This document shows, piece by piece, positions 16,771 through 24,984 of a stretch of 64,000 nucleotides of DNA. How positions within the stretch are numbered: the first letter of the stretch is position 1; the number at the start of each line of letters is the position of its first letter. The translations under genes and the position numbers were made by a program. The notes below the pieces were generated by a model. The model was not told where the DNA came from. It was given only the letters and a program-made list of their open reading frames with translations, and did not search any database. The DNA comes from an uncultured Prevotellaceae bacterium (GTDB lineage Bacteria; Bacteroidota; Bacteroidia; Bacteroidales; Bacteroidaceae): contig ONFA01000001.1 of assembly GCA_900316975.1 (NCBI GenBank), positions 1 through 64,000 of the forward strand. The letters are read 5' to 3'.

Positions 16771-16778
16771 ATGAATAT

Positions 16779-16815
16779 CTCTCTTAACTCTCAACCCTAA
16801 ACCCTCAACTCTATA
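16779..16815 (+). repeat. telomere-like CTCAACCCTAAAC leader repeat before wzm
   Basis: The 64-base spacer before wzm contains CTCTCTTAACTCTCAACCCTAAACCCTCAACTCTA, the same C/T/A heptamer family as at 13051-13106 and 18080-18108, but followed by a different leader (ACCGTTAAGGTTATAAACTG) before the ATG. Confidence 0.5.
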
Positions 16816-16834
16816 CCGTTAAGGTTATAAACTG

Positions 16835-17674
16835 ATGCAGACAACAGAAATTAAGCCATATCGTAAATGGTTTGATATAGATATTAAGGGATTATGGCGT
16901 TATCGCGACTTGTATTATATGTATATACGTCGCGACATTGTCACACAGTATAAGCAGACCATCTTGGGCCCCTTGTGGTATGTCATTCAGCCCTTGTTCA
17001 CCACCATCATGTATATGTTTGTGTTTGGTGGCTTGGCTGGCATCTCCACCGATGGTGCTCCACAGCCTCTTTTCTACATGGCAGGCATTGTGCTGTGGGG
17101 ATATTTCTCTCAATGCTTCACTGTGAGCAGTGATGTTTTCGGGACCAATGCCAATGTGTTCGGAAAAGTTTATTTCCCTCGATTGGTCGTTCCTCTTTCG
17201 GGTATTACCAGTAATTTGTTGAAGATGCTCATCCAGTTGGGCATGTTTATCATCATATATATATATTATGTAATAACCCTTCCCTCGGGCACACTCCAGG
17301 TCAATGCATCCATCCTTCTTTTCCCCGTCCTGATTTTCTTGATTGCCATGCATGGCATGTCATGGGGACTTATCATCTCCTCCATGACCACTAAATATCG
17401 CGATATGAAGTTCCTGATTCAGTTTGGAATCCAACTCTTCATGTATGCCACTCCAGTCATCTACCCCCTCTCGGCTGCCCCAGAGAAATACCGCAACATC
17501 ATTGCTCTTAACCCCCTCACCCCTATCTTTGAGGCCTTCAAATACAGTTGCTTAGGCTGTGGCACCCTCGACTGGAGCGGTCTCCTCTACAGCACCATTT
17601 TCATGTGCATCACCCTCATCCTCTCCGTCCTCGTCTTCTCCCGCACTGAACGCAACTTCATGGACACGGTGTAG
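16835..17674 (+). CDS. wzm: ABC-2 type polysaccharide exporter, permease
   Basis: A 279-residue inner-membrane protein with about six hydrophobic helices. It begins with an amphipathic segment and the conserved YIRRDIVTQYKQTILGPLWYVIQPL, the entry signature of Wzm/TagG/KpsM-type permeases, and ends in FSRTERNFMDTV. With the Wzt ATPase (18113-19393) it would translocate an undecaprenyl-linked glycan across the inner membrane. The usual direct wzm-wzt junction is interrupted by a four-helix-bundle gene at 17719-18099. Confidence 0.88.
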   Translation: MQTTEIKPYRKWFDIDIKGLWRYRDLYYMYIRRDIVTQYKQTILGPLWYVIQPLFTTIMYMFVFGGLAGISTDGAPQPLFYMAGIVLWGYFSQCFTVSSDVFGTNANVFGKVYFPRLVVPLSGITSNLLKMLIQLGMFIIIYIYYVITLPSGTLQVNASILLFPVLIFLIAMHGMSWGLIISSMTTKYRDMKFLIQFGIQLFMYATPVIYPLSAAPEKYRNIIALNPLTPIFEAFKYSCLGCGTLDWSGLLYSTIFMCITLILSVLVFSRTERNFMDTV

Positions 17675-17676
17675 TT

Positions 17677-18108
17677 GGTTTAGAGTTTAGAGTTAGGGCT
17701 GGGCGTTTTTGTGGGAATATGGATTCATTTGGCTTTAGAGATTTAAGGGTTTATCAGACTTCAAGAGATCTTGTTAAAACAATTTATAGCGTTTTAGCCG
17801 CCTATCCCTCTAATGAGCAGTATGCATTGTGTGACCAGTTAAGACGTGCTAGCGTCTCTGTTCCTTCAAACATTGCAGAAGGAATGAGCCGTTCGTCTGA
17901 TAAAGAGAAAGCGCATTTTATAGAAATATCCTACGGCTCCTTAATGGAGGTTCTATGTCAGATGGAAATCTCAAAAGAACTTAATTATGTAACAGAAGAA
18001 CAAATGAAAGATATAGAGAATCAGATAACTATAATTGCGAAACAACTATCAAAGCTTCGTACAACATTAAGTAACTCGTCTCTAAACTCTAAACCCTAAA
18101 CTCTAAAC
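17677..18108. mobile_element. putative inserted element: inverted telomere-like repeats around a four-helix-bundle gene
   Basis: GGTTTAGAGTTTAGAG at 17677-17692 is the exact reverse complement of positions 18080-18095, a 16-bp inverted repeat that brackets the whole gene at 17719-18099. On the right the heptamer string continues (CCTAAACTCTAAAC to 18108) and leads straight into wzt. The last codons of the enclosed gene (SLNSKP-stop) are made from the repeat itself. Genes of the enclosed family are known as mobile passengers (for example inside 23S rRNA intervening sequences), so an insertion or recombination through the repeats is plausible. No transposase is present and no target-site duplication could be fixed. 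Confidence 0.5.
17719..18099 (+). CDS. four-helix-bundle protein (23S rRNA IVS / Avd-like family)
   Basis: A 126-residue cytoplasmic protein with the hallmarks of the IVS/four-helix-bundle family: FRDLRVYQTSRDLV at the start, YALCDQLRRASVSVPSNIAEGMSR in the centre, and FIEISYGSLMEVLCQMEIS after it. Relatives form a pentameric basic barrel and, as Avd, serve as nucleic-acid-binding accessory proteins of diversity-generating retroelement reverse transcriptases; the function of stand-alone copies is unknown. The gene lies between wzm and wzt in the same direction, and its final residues are read from the flanking CTCTAAA repeat. No reverse transcriptase or template repeat is visible nearby. Confidence 0.87.
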   Translation: MDSFGFRDLRVYQTSRDLVKTIYSVLAAYPSNEQYALCDQLRRASVSVPSNIAEGMSRSSDKEKAHFIEISYGSLMEVLCQMEISKELNYVTEEQMKDIENQITIIAKQLSKLRTTLSNSSLNSKP

Positions 18109-18112
18109 AAAT

Positions 18113-19393
18113 ATGAGCAACATAGCAATTGAATTTGAAAATGTAGGTAAGATGTATCGACTGGGTCGTGTGGGAACAGGTACTCTTTCTCATGACCTCA
18201 ATCGTTGGTGGACGATGAATGTCTTGCGCAAGGAAGACCCATATTTAAGGATAGGGGAAACGAACGATCGTAGCAAAAAGGGACATTCCGACTATGTGTG
18301 GGCGCTTCGAGATATATCTTTCAAAGTAGAGCAAGGCGATGTGGTGGGTATCATCGGTAAGAACGGTGCGGGGAAATCGACCCTTCTCAAACTACTCTCT
18401 CGTATCACCTCTCCTTCAACAGGTTCCATCCGCTATCAAGGGCGAATTGCCTCTCTTCTCGAAGTGGGTACAGGTTTCCATCCCGAAATGACTGGACGTG
18501 AAAATATCTACATGAATGGTTCCATTATGGGGATGACCAAAGCGGAAATTACCCGAAAGTTGGATGAAATTGTTGACTTTGCAGGTGTGGCACGTTATCT
18601 GGATACTCCCGTCAAGCGCTATTCCTCGGGGATGACTGTCCGTCTGGGTTTTGCTGTCGCCGCATTTTTGGAACCGGAGATTCTGGTGGTTGATGAAGTT
18701 CTTACCGTTGGTGACGCGGAGTTTCAGAAGAAGGCGATTGGCAAGATGAAAGATGTGAGCCAAGGAGGAGGAAGAACTGTGCTGTTTGTCAGCCATAACA
18801 TGGCGGCGGTAAAGACTTTGTGTACACGAGGTGTTGTATTGGAAAATGGCACCTTGGCTTTTGATGGGACCACTGATGAGGCGGTTAGTTACTATTTGAA
18901 TAATAACTTCCAGTTGCAACAGGGGCTTATCACTGACCACATTGATGAGTTGGCTTCCCACCTGACTGTGGACAAGATAGAAATAAATGGTACCCCCTAT
19001 ACGGACAGCACCATCACCTGCAACCAAGAATCTCTTGAAGTGCTCTTTGAGGGGACGACGACCGAACCGTTCAAAGCCAATATCCAACTTAAGTTCTTCA
19101 ATCAAAGCGATATGCCTATGGCAACATATTCTGAGGGGGCATACAAAGGATTTGTGGAGGATGTTCCTGTTGGCAAATTCTCCCTCCGCCGCAAGATTCG
19201 TTTGCCGAAATACATTAGTAAAGGGGATTATGTATTGGAATTTGAAGTGAATCAGCATCGGCAAAATGGGGTTACCCGTTCTTTGTGGGCAAAGCGGTGT
19301 GCGAACATTCATGTGGATGGCAGCACTGATCAGTTTGGGCACCCATTGACTGCTCGTTGGGAAGGATTCTTAGGTTTGGAGTCAGTCGGTTAA
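18113..19393 (+). CDS. wzt: ABC exporter ATPase with glycan-binding C-terminal domain
   Basis: A 426-residue peripheral membrane ATPase. Walker A GKNGAGKST is at 82-90, the ABC signature SSGMTVRLG begins at 171, Walker B LVVDEVL is at 191-197 and the switch histidine lies in VSHNM. Residues from about 275 onward form a Wzt C-terminal beta-sandwich of the kind that recognises the modified end of the finished glycan in E. coli O8/O9a systems. This implies export of a completed, end-capped chain rather than single repeat units. The start is set by ATG at 18113 right after the CTCTAAACAAAT leader shared with wzc. Confidence 0.88.
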   Translation: MSNIAIEFENVGKMYRLGRVGTGTLSHDLNRWWTMNVLRKEDPYLRIGETNDRSKKGHSDYVWALRDISFKVEQGDVVGIIGKNGAGKSTLLKLLSRITSPSTGSIRYQGRIASLLEVGTGFHPEMTGRENIYMNGSIMGMTKAEITRKLDEIVDFAGVARYLDTPVKRYSSGMTVRLGFAVAAFLEPEILVVDEVLTVGDAEFQKKAIGKMKDVSQGGGRTVLFVSHNMAAVKTLCTRGVVLENGTLAFDGTTDEAVSYYLNNNFQLQQGLITDHIDELASHLTVDKIEINGTPYTDSTITCNQESLEVLFEGTTTEPFKANIQLKFFNQSDMPMATYSEGAYKGFVEDVPVGKFSLRRKIRLPKYISKGDYVLEFEVNQHRQNGVTRSLWAKRCANIHVDGSTDQFGHPLTARWEGFLGLESVG

Positions 19394-19451
19394 GGTCATT
19401 ATAGAGAGGTCATAAGAAGTTACGAAAAGAAAAATATAACGGTAAAAAGAC

Positions 19452-20402
19452 ATGATAGATAATTTGAAGTCTTTCTTGCATTTCCAAAAAGGAATCGTGG
19501 AATCAACCAAGATGATTGTGGAGTCCAGTTCGAATGATGTGGTGAATAGGTTGTACTATAAATATAAGGTTGACGAATTGAACCAATATGCTATAAATTC
19601 CAAGAAGAAAGGAATTACGGATTCAAAGATTGCTGCGACAGAAGTCATCGTCTCGTTGACGACCCATAGTTATCGCATCAATGATGTATACCTTGCCATT
19701 GAGTCCATCATGCAGGGTACGATGCTTCCCAATCGGATTATTCTTTGGATGTCTGACGAATACAAAAACAATCCACTTCCCATCACTTTGCAGAATCAGA
19801 TGGAGAGAGGGTTGGAAGTCCGTTATTGTAAGGATATACGTTCTTATACCAAATTGGTGCCAGCCCTAAGAGAGTTTCCCGATAGTGCCATCGTGACGAT
19901 TGATGACGACATCCTTTATCCCATAGATGCATTAGAGCACTTAGTGAATGCTTATAATGGTGCAAATGACTGTATTTGTGCACATTGGGTGCATACAATC
20001 CCTGCGGATTTGTACGAGAAATACACGTCTTTGTTGGATTGGCCAACGGCAACAGGAGCAGTGGAAGACTCTCTTCTCTTGTTTTATGAAGGTTTTGGTG
20101 GTGTTTTGTACCCTCCTCATTCTCTGGATGCAGAGGTGTTGAATGAGAATGTTTTTCTTGATATCTGTAAATATGCAGATGATGTGTGGTTCAATGCAAT
20201 GTCATTGAAAAAGGGGACAAAAGTGCGGTATGCAAATCCGAGACCAGGATTGTTCAAGTGTGTCGGTAACCCTGATGTACAGGCAATCGCGTTGAGGAAT
20301 GTGAATAGTAATGGAGAAATCTTGAATGATGTACAGATTAAGGATGTCTTCCGAAAATATGGGATTTTTGAGAAAATAGCAGCATTTGTACAAAACGGAT
20401 AA
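19452..20402 (+). CDS. GT-A fold glycosyltransferase
   Basis: A 316-residue protein with a GT-A-like core: VIVSLTTHSYRI (about 66-77) as the nucleotide-binding strand and loop, and a metal-binding DDD at 151-153 in IVTIDDDILYP, followed by the acceptor-side region with VEDSLLLFYEGFGGVLYPP. It has about 65 residues of basic N-terminal extension. The pattern is that of a GT2-related family found in polysaccharide loci; donor and linkage are unknown. It follows wzt by 58 bases and precedes the phosphoethanolamine transferase-like gene by six. Confidence 0.72.
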   Translation: MIDNLKSFLHFQKGIVESTKMIVESSSNDVVNRLYYKYKVDELNQYAINSKKKGITDSKIAATEVIVSLTTHSYRINDVYLAIESIMQGTMLPNRIILWMSDEYKNNPLPITLQNQMERGLEVRYCKDIRSYTKLVPALREFPDSAIVTIDDDILYPIDALEHLVNAYNGANDCICAHWVHTIPADLYEKYTSLLDWPTATGAVEDSLLLFYEGFGGVLYPPHSLDAEVLNENVFLDICKYADDVWFNAMSLKKGTKVRYANPRPGLFKCVGNPDVQAIALRNVNSNGEILNDVQIKDVFRKYGIFEKIAAFVQNG

Positions 20403-20408
20403 TTCATT

Positions 20409-21977
20409 ATGAATAGGATAAAACTCTATGGTTGGTTCATGAAGGTTCCTGCCGTATTTTTTCTTAGAGTATTTTTATTGTTATCAATTGTAGATGTAAC
20501 ATTTTGTTTGCTAAATGGGGCAGTGCTCTATTCTTTCTTTATCTTAACATTTAATATTTTAATATCTTATGTAATCTCTCTCTTGGCAAAACTGTTTGGA
20601 CACTATTGTTTCATATACAAGTTTGTGTGGTATGTCATTGCTTTTCTGATGTGCTGTGTTGATTTGTTTTGTGTGTTAAATATGAATTCGCGTTTTGGAA
20701 ATGGTTTTGCGAGTATTATTGCGGGAACAAATCTGTCGGAAGCAAGAGAGTTCTTATCTACATTTGTGAATATAGATTATGTGTTGATTCTGTTGGCTAT
20801 TTGTTTATTGTTCTGTTTTATTCCCCCTTACTATAAAAAAATCAAGACTTATTTTAGTATACGGATTTTATCAATTGTCTGGATCTTTTTACTTCTTTTT
20901 AGTATATATTGTGTACTTCGGTCTCCTGAAGTATGGAAAGAGTCTGTTTTTGGGAAAATGTATATGCTTTATGAATCTGCTAATATCCCGCAACTATCAG
21001 ATTATGAGGAAGAGCAAGAACTTCTCATCGAAAATAAAGCACAACCATCTACCATCGTTATTATTATTGGAGAATCTTTTTCCAAATCTCATAGTTCATT
21101 GTATGGATATGAGAAAGATACGAATCCTAAAATGAAACGTCTTAAGGACAATGGCAAGTTGTTGGTGTTTAATCATGTGGAATCTCCTGCAACGTATACA
21201 ACAGAAGCCTTCAAAAGTATGATGAGTACTTATTGTCCTGAATACGGTGATAGTGTTGAGTGGTATAAATGTCCGACAATCATAGGAATTGCAAAACAAA
21301 GTGGCTATCATACAACATGGGTGTCTAATCAGTGTATGACTGGTATGTTTGAGAATCCCATCGCTGAATATGCGGCTTTGTGCAATGCGAGTTTCTTCGT
21401 CGGCAAGCAGTTTGCAGAGATGGGGGATGTCTCTTACGATGAAGCAGTTTTTCAGCACATAGGGAAAAGGGACTCTCATGAGAAGAAGATGCTGTTTGTA
21501 CATTTGATGGGTTCTCATGAGGTCTTCAAAGAACGATTCCCCGAAGAAAGGGTGAAGTTTGTAGAGGGGAATTATGAAGATTTCCCTTCTCAACAGCGTC
21601 AGGTTCTGGCAGATTATGATAACTCTGTTTTATATAATGATTCTATTGTGAGCGAGATTATCAAGTTGTATGAGGAAGAGGAAGCGGTTGTTTTGTATTA
21701 CTCAGACCACGCTTTAGATTTATACGAGTCTTCCCCTAATTATTATGGGCATTCAATACAGGGAAATCCGATTTCTGTAAAAAAAGGCAAACAGATACCG
21801 TTTATGGTTTATATGAGCGATCGTTATAAAAAAAGATTCCCTGGAATAGAGTCTTCTTTACAAGCGAATATAGATACGGCTTTTGGAACAGAAAATCTAA
21901 TCTATTTGTTGATGGATATCATGGGTGTGAAATTTAAGTTGAATGATAATGTGCAGAAATACACCTTATTGCAATAA
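20409..21977 (+). CDS. phosphoethanolamine transferase-like (EptA/sulfatase superfamily)
   Basis: A 522-residue protein with about five N-terminal membrane helices (to about residue 170) and an alkaline-phosphatase/sulfatase-fold catalytic domain. The metal and nucleophile landmarks of the EptA group are visible: IIGESFSKSHSSLYGY (about 218-233), PATYTTEAF (about 260-268, containing the likely nucleophilic threonine) and YYSDHALDL (about 429-437). Enzymes of this group transfer phosphoethanolamine from phosphatidylethanolamine to lipid A or surface sugars in the periplasm. Placement inside the locus suggests it decorates this polysaccharide. The gene is clearly A/T-richer than its left neighbours. 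A phosphoglycerol donor is an alternative. Confidence 0.78.
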   Translation: MNRIKLYGWFMKVPAVFFLRVFLLLSIVDVTFCLLNGAVLYSFFILTFNILISYVISLLAKLFGHYCFIYKFVWYVIAFLMCCVDLFCVLNMNSRFGNGFASIIAGTNLSEAREFLSTFVNIDYVLILLAICLLFCFIPPYYKKIKTYFSIRILSIVWIFLLLFSIYCVLRSPEVWKESVFGKMYMLYESANIPQLSDYEEEQELLIENKAQPSTIVIIIGESFSKSHSSLYGYEKDTNPKMKRLKDNGKLLVFNHVESPATYTTEAFKSMMSTYCPEYGDSVEWYKCPTIIGIAKQSGYHTTWVSNQCMTGMFENPIAEYAALCNASFFVGKQFAEMGDVSYDEAVFQHIGKRDSHEKKMLFVHLMGSHEVFKERFPEERVKFVEGNYEDFPSQQRQVLADYDNSVLYNDSIVSEIIKLYEEEEAVVLYYSDHALDLYESSPNYYGHSIQGNPISVKKGKQIPFMVYMSDRYKKRFPGIESSLQANIDTAFGTENLIYLLMDIMGVKFKLNDNVQKYTLLQ

Positions 21978-21988
21978 AAAACTCTGGT

Positions 21989-22903
21989 ATGAAAAAACTT
22001 TTTGTTGATATTTGGAATTGGTCTTTTGACCGATTTATTGAGTTACGAGACAAGATACAACTGGCGTATGATTTTTGTTATAGAAAAACTCATAAGGCAC
22101 CGAAAGTGGCATCTGTTCGTGAAACGATACAATATATATTAGATACAGGGTGCTCTGTGAGTCGTTTTGGTGATGCGGAAATGAAGGTGATGCATCAAGA
22201 CAATATCAGTTATCAAACAAACTCTCAGGAATTGTGTGAGAAACTGAAAGAAGTTTTGAACAAGCCCATTCCCAACCATATTGTTGGCTTGATTGATGCA
22301 TTCGGCGATTTGGACCAATATGATGAACACCATAAGAAATTCTTGAGGTGGCATTTGTCCTATTACAGGAAAATTTGGTATCAATATCTGTTGAAAGACC
22401 GGCAATACTACAATGCCTTCATGTCCAGATGCTATTTGATGTATAGGGACAAGAGCCATGCAGGTGAGTATTTTGACATGTTGAAGAAGATTTGGGAAGG
22501 AAAGAATATCTTGTTGGTGGAAGGGCAGAAGAGTTGTTTGGGGGTTGGGAATGATTTGTTTGCAGGGTGCAGACAGATCAAGAGGATATTGGGACCACAG
22601 GTGAGTGCTTTCTCTAAATATGATGACATCATGAAAGAGGTGTTACGGTATCCAGCAGATGAATGGCAGGTGATACTTGCGTTGGGACCGACGGCGACTG
22701 TGCTTGCTTACGATTTGGCAAAAAGAGACTATCAGGCCATTGACATCGGGAATGTAGATACTGAATATGAATGGTATAAGATGGGGACATTGACCAAAGT
22801 TCCAATTCCTAACAAATATGTTCATGAGGCGGGAGGGTATTCAGGTGATGAGAGTAGTGTGAATGAAGAATATCAGTCACAGATAGTGAAGGTTTTTGAG
22901 TGA
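21989..22903 (+). CDS. GT-D fold glycosyltransferase (DUF1792 family)
   Basis: A 304-residue protein with the diagnostic DUF1792 motif: SRFGDAEM at 58-65, matching the RFGDGE block that binds metal and nucleotide sugar in the GT-D enzyme dGT1 of Streptococcus parasanguinis. Further conserved parts are the WEGKNILLVEGQKS strand-loop (about 170) and LALGPTATVLAYDLA (about 230). GT-D enzymes add glucose in streptococcal adhesin glycosylation and occur in many capsule clusters. It overlaps the next GT2 gene by one base. Confidence 0.75.
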   Translation: MKKLFVDIWNWSFDRFIELRDKIQLAYDFCYRKTHKAPKVASVRETIQYILDTGCSVSRFGDAEMKVMHQDNISYQTNSQELCEKLKEVLNKPIPNHIVGLIDAFGDLDQYDEHHKKFLRWHLSYYRKIWYQYLLKDRQYYNAFMSRCYLMYRDKSHAGEYFDMLKKIWEGKNILLVEGQKSCLGVGNDLFAGCRQIKRILGPQVSAFSKYDDIMKEVLRYPADEWQVILALGPTATVLAYDLAKRDYQAIDIGNVDTEYEWYKMGTLTKVPIPNKYVHEAGGYSGDESSVNEEYQSQIVKVFE

Positions 22904-23892
22904 TGCCTAAGATTTCTGTTATCCTTCCTGTTTATAATGCAGAACAATACTTGGATGTTTGTTTGAATAGTATTGTTTCACAGTCTTTTAGTGATTGGGA
23001 GTGCATTTGTGTGAATGATGGAAGTACGGATGGTTCTCTTGACATGTTGAATGGATTTGCAGCGAAAGATGGGCGTATAAAAGTTCTTTCTCAGCCCAAT
23101 GCGGGTCCTTCTGTGGCTCGTTCTAAAGGTATAATGGCTGCCTGTGGTACCTACATTCTTTTTCAAGATTCCGATGATTTCATCGAGAACGATGCGTATG
23201 GTAGATTGGTGGAACTTGTCGAACGAACGAATGTTGATATGTTGGGATTTTCATATAGAACCTACCCTAACAATGTCTTGTCGCATTTCTCTATGAAGAC
23301 TGGTGAGGTACTTCCACCGACCCAACTTTTGGCTTCTACCCGAACACCACAATCTTCTGATGATTTTTCATTTGCTTGGAGATACATGATCCGGCGTTCT
23401 GTTTTGGTGGAGAATAATATAAAATTTGATTCGCAGATTAGTGTGGGTGAGGACACATTGTTTATGATGGAGGTTTTTTCTCATGCGAGTAGTGTGTATT
23501 TGACCGATGATGCTCCTTATCGGTATCGGATAGACAGTCAACACAGTATTATGCATGAAACGAGGTTCCGTCCATATTTGGATGTTTCATTGTCACGTTT
23601 ATACATGAAAAAAAGGGAACTCATCCAAAAGAATCATTGGGATGACTTCACTCCCTTTAGTTTTGACTTAGCCAATAGGGCGGTGAAGAGTTATAGTCGC
23701 ATGCTGATGCTCAATCGCAAGGCAAATGGTGAGCCGAAAGAGAAGTATATTCGTGAAGTCCTTCTGCTTCCGATGATGCAAGATGCCATGAAAGTGGTCG
23801 GCTTTCGGAATATCTTTGATAACTGGAAAGAGTATTTTGTCTATTTGTGCATGAAGTGTTGTTTCATGCCTGTTTTGAAGCGTTATTTCTGA
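22903..23892 (+). CDS. GT2 glycosyltransferase
   Basis: A 329-residue GT-A enzyme: VILPVYNAEQYL (6-17), VNDGSTDGS (38-46) and the metal-binding DSDD at 89-92. C-terminal helices carry no membrane segment strong enough to call. The start is either GTG at 22900 or ATG at 22903; the ATG was chosen, giving a TGATG junction with the GT-D gene. Family members attach a sugar to the growing lipid-linked oligosaccharide on the cytoplasmic face; the donor cannot be read from sequence. Confidence 0.82.
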   Translation: MPKISVILPVYNAEQYLDVCLNSIVSQSFSDWECICVNDGSTDGSLDMLNGFAAKDGRIKVLSQPNAGPSVARSKGIMAACGTYILFQDSDDFIENDAYGRLVELVERTNVDMLGFSYRTYPNNVLSHFSMKTGEVLPPTQLLASTRTPQSSDDFSFAWRYMIRRSVLVENNIKFDSQISVGEDTLFMMEVFSHASSVYLTDDAPYRYRIDSQHSIMHETRFRPYLDVSLSRLYMKKRELIQKNHWDDFTPFSFDLANRAVKSYSRMLMLNRKANGEPKEKYIREVLLLPMMQDAMKVVGFRNIFDNWKEYFVYLCMKCCFMPVLKRYF

Positions 23893-23895
23893 TAG

Positions 23896-24984
23896 ATGGT
23901 GCTTGCTTTTGTGCTGGGTGGTGTAGCGTTGGTTTGTTTGCTGTTTGTCGTGGTGGATGCTGTAGTGAACCTTGGCGAGTGGCAAGCACGCATTCATATC
24001 GGCAGATGGAACAATCGGCAGGAGTGGCAGCAAGCCGTGGAGCGGAAGGCAAAGGCATGGCTGAAGCATGCCCCTACGGTGCGGCAGACGGCGCAAGGCC
24101 GATTGATATTGTGGGACATCATCAGAGGACGGTATCGCAATGCAACCATACAGACGTGGCAAGATGCTGGACTTCTGATGGGTTTGGGACAAGAAGCCGC
24201 AGTTGAGTATGTGCGGATTCATCCGAATCGGGTAAAAACAGAACACGGCATGCCCGAAGATTTGCTCTTGGCGTATGCCCTGAAAAGAAATGGCGCACTA
24301 CCTCCCGAGGCTGAGAATGAGATATTAGCCCAATATCAGGCGGTGAAGGAGCAAGGCACCATCCACTACCGCCCATGGGTGAAAGACATCCGTTTTGTGG
24401 ACACATTGGGCATGGTGCTTCCTTTCCTGCATGCTTGTGGGTGGGACGATTTGGCAAAACGCCAGTTGGAGGAGTATGACAAAGCCTTGCTGAATGGCGT
24501 GTTTCCTGCCCATGCTTATGATGTGGAGAAGCAACTTCCACGAGGGGTGTGCGACTGGGGGCGTGGAATCGGCTGGTATATTCTGGCATTGATAGAAACG
24601 GCAGATATGGAGGGACAGGAAGAGCGTATCATGAATTTGGCAAAGGCATTGCTGCCGCATCAGAAAGGCGATGGAAGTTTCGGCTGTTTTGTGTTCGACC
24701 CACAGGCTCGCATGGAGTCTTCCGCCACGGTTTTAATCGGTTTGTTGTTTCTTTCTGCCTATCGGGTATCGAATGAACAAACATTCTTGCATGCAGCCCA
24801 CCAAGCCGAAAAAGCCTTGATGAAAGCCACCCGACGTAATGGTGCAGTAGACAACTGCCAAGGCGACACCTACGGCATCGGCTATTATTCCCAGATTTTC
24901 TCTGTCATGCCTTTTGTGCAAGGACTTGTGCTAATGCTGTCAAAACAATTGGATTCTTTTGTTGATGAAAATGCAAAAGCGTAA
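23896..24984 (+). CDS. membrane-anchored GH88/GH105-like protein in the polysaccharide locus
   Basis: A 362-residue protein with one N-terminal membrane helix (about 2-22, no cleavage site) followed by an (alpha/alpha)6-barrel of the unsaturated-uronyl-hydrolase type. Landmarks shared with the secreted GH105 at 4772-6046 are Asp169 in RFVDTLGMVLPFL (the usual catalytic position) and WGRGIGW at 221-227, the counterpart of WSRGNGW. The N-in topology would place the barrel in the periplasm, attached to the inner membrane. Unlike the flanking pectin enzymes it sits among glycosyltransferase genes (3 bases after a GT2 gene, overlapping the next GT4 gene by 20), so it may trim or edit the polysaccharide being made. 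Its activity is unproven. Confidence 0.72.
   Translation: MVLAFVLGGVALVCLLFVVVDAVVNLGEWQARIHIGRWNNRQEWQQAVERKAKAWLKHAPTVRQTAQGRLILWDIIRGRYRNATIQTWQDAGLLMGLGQEAAVEYVRIHPNRVKTEHGMPEDLLLAYALKRNGALPPEAENEILAQYQAVKEQGTIHYRPWVKDIRFVDTLGMVLPFLHACGWDDLAKRQLEEYDKALLNGVFPAHAYDVEKQLPRGVCDWGRGIGWYILALIETADMEGQEERIMNLAKALLPHQKGDGSFGCFVFDPQARMESSATVLIGLLFLSAYRVSNEQTFLHAAHQAEKALMKATRRNGAVDNCQGDTYGIGYYSQIFSVMPFVQGLVLMLSKQLDSFVDENAKA

Noticed and set aside
17719..18099. Four-helix-bundle protein as the Avd part of a diversity-generating retroelement
   Set aside because: No reverse transcriptase, template repeat or variable C-type-lectin gene could be found in the window.
13051..18108. CTCTAAA strings as a CRISPR array
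   Set aside because: Units are seven bases, lack spacers of even length and have no cas genes nearby.
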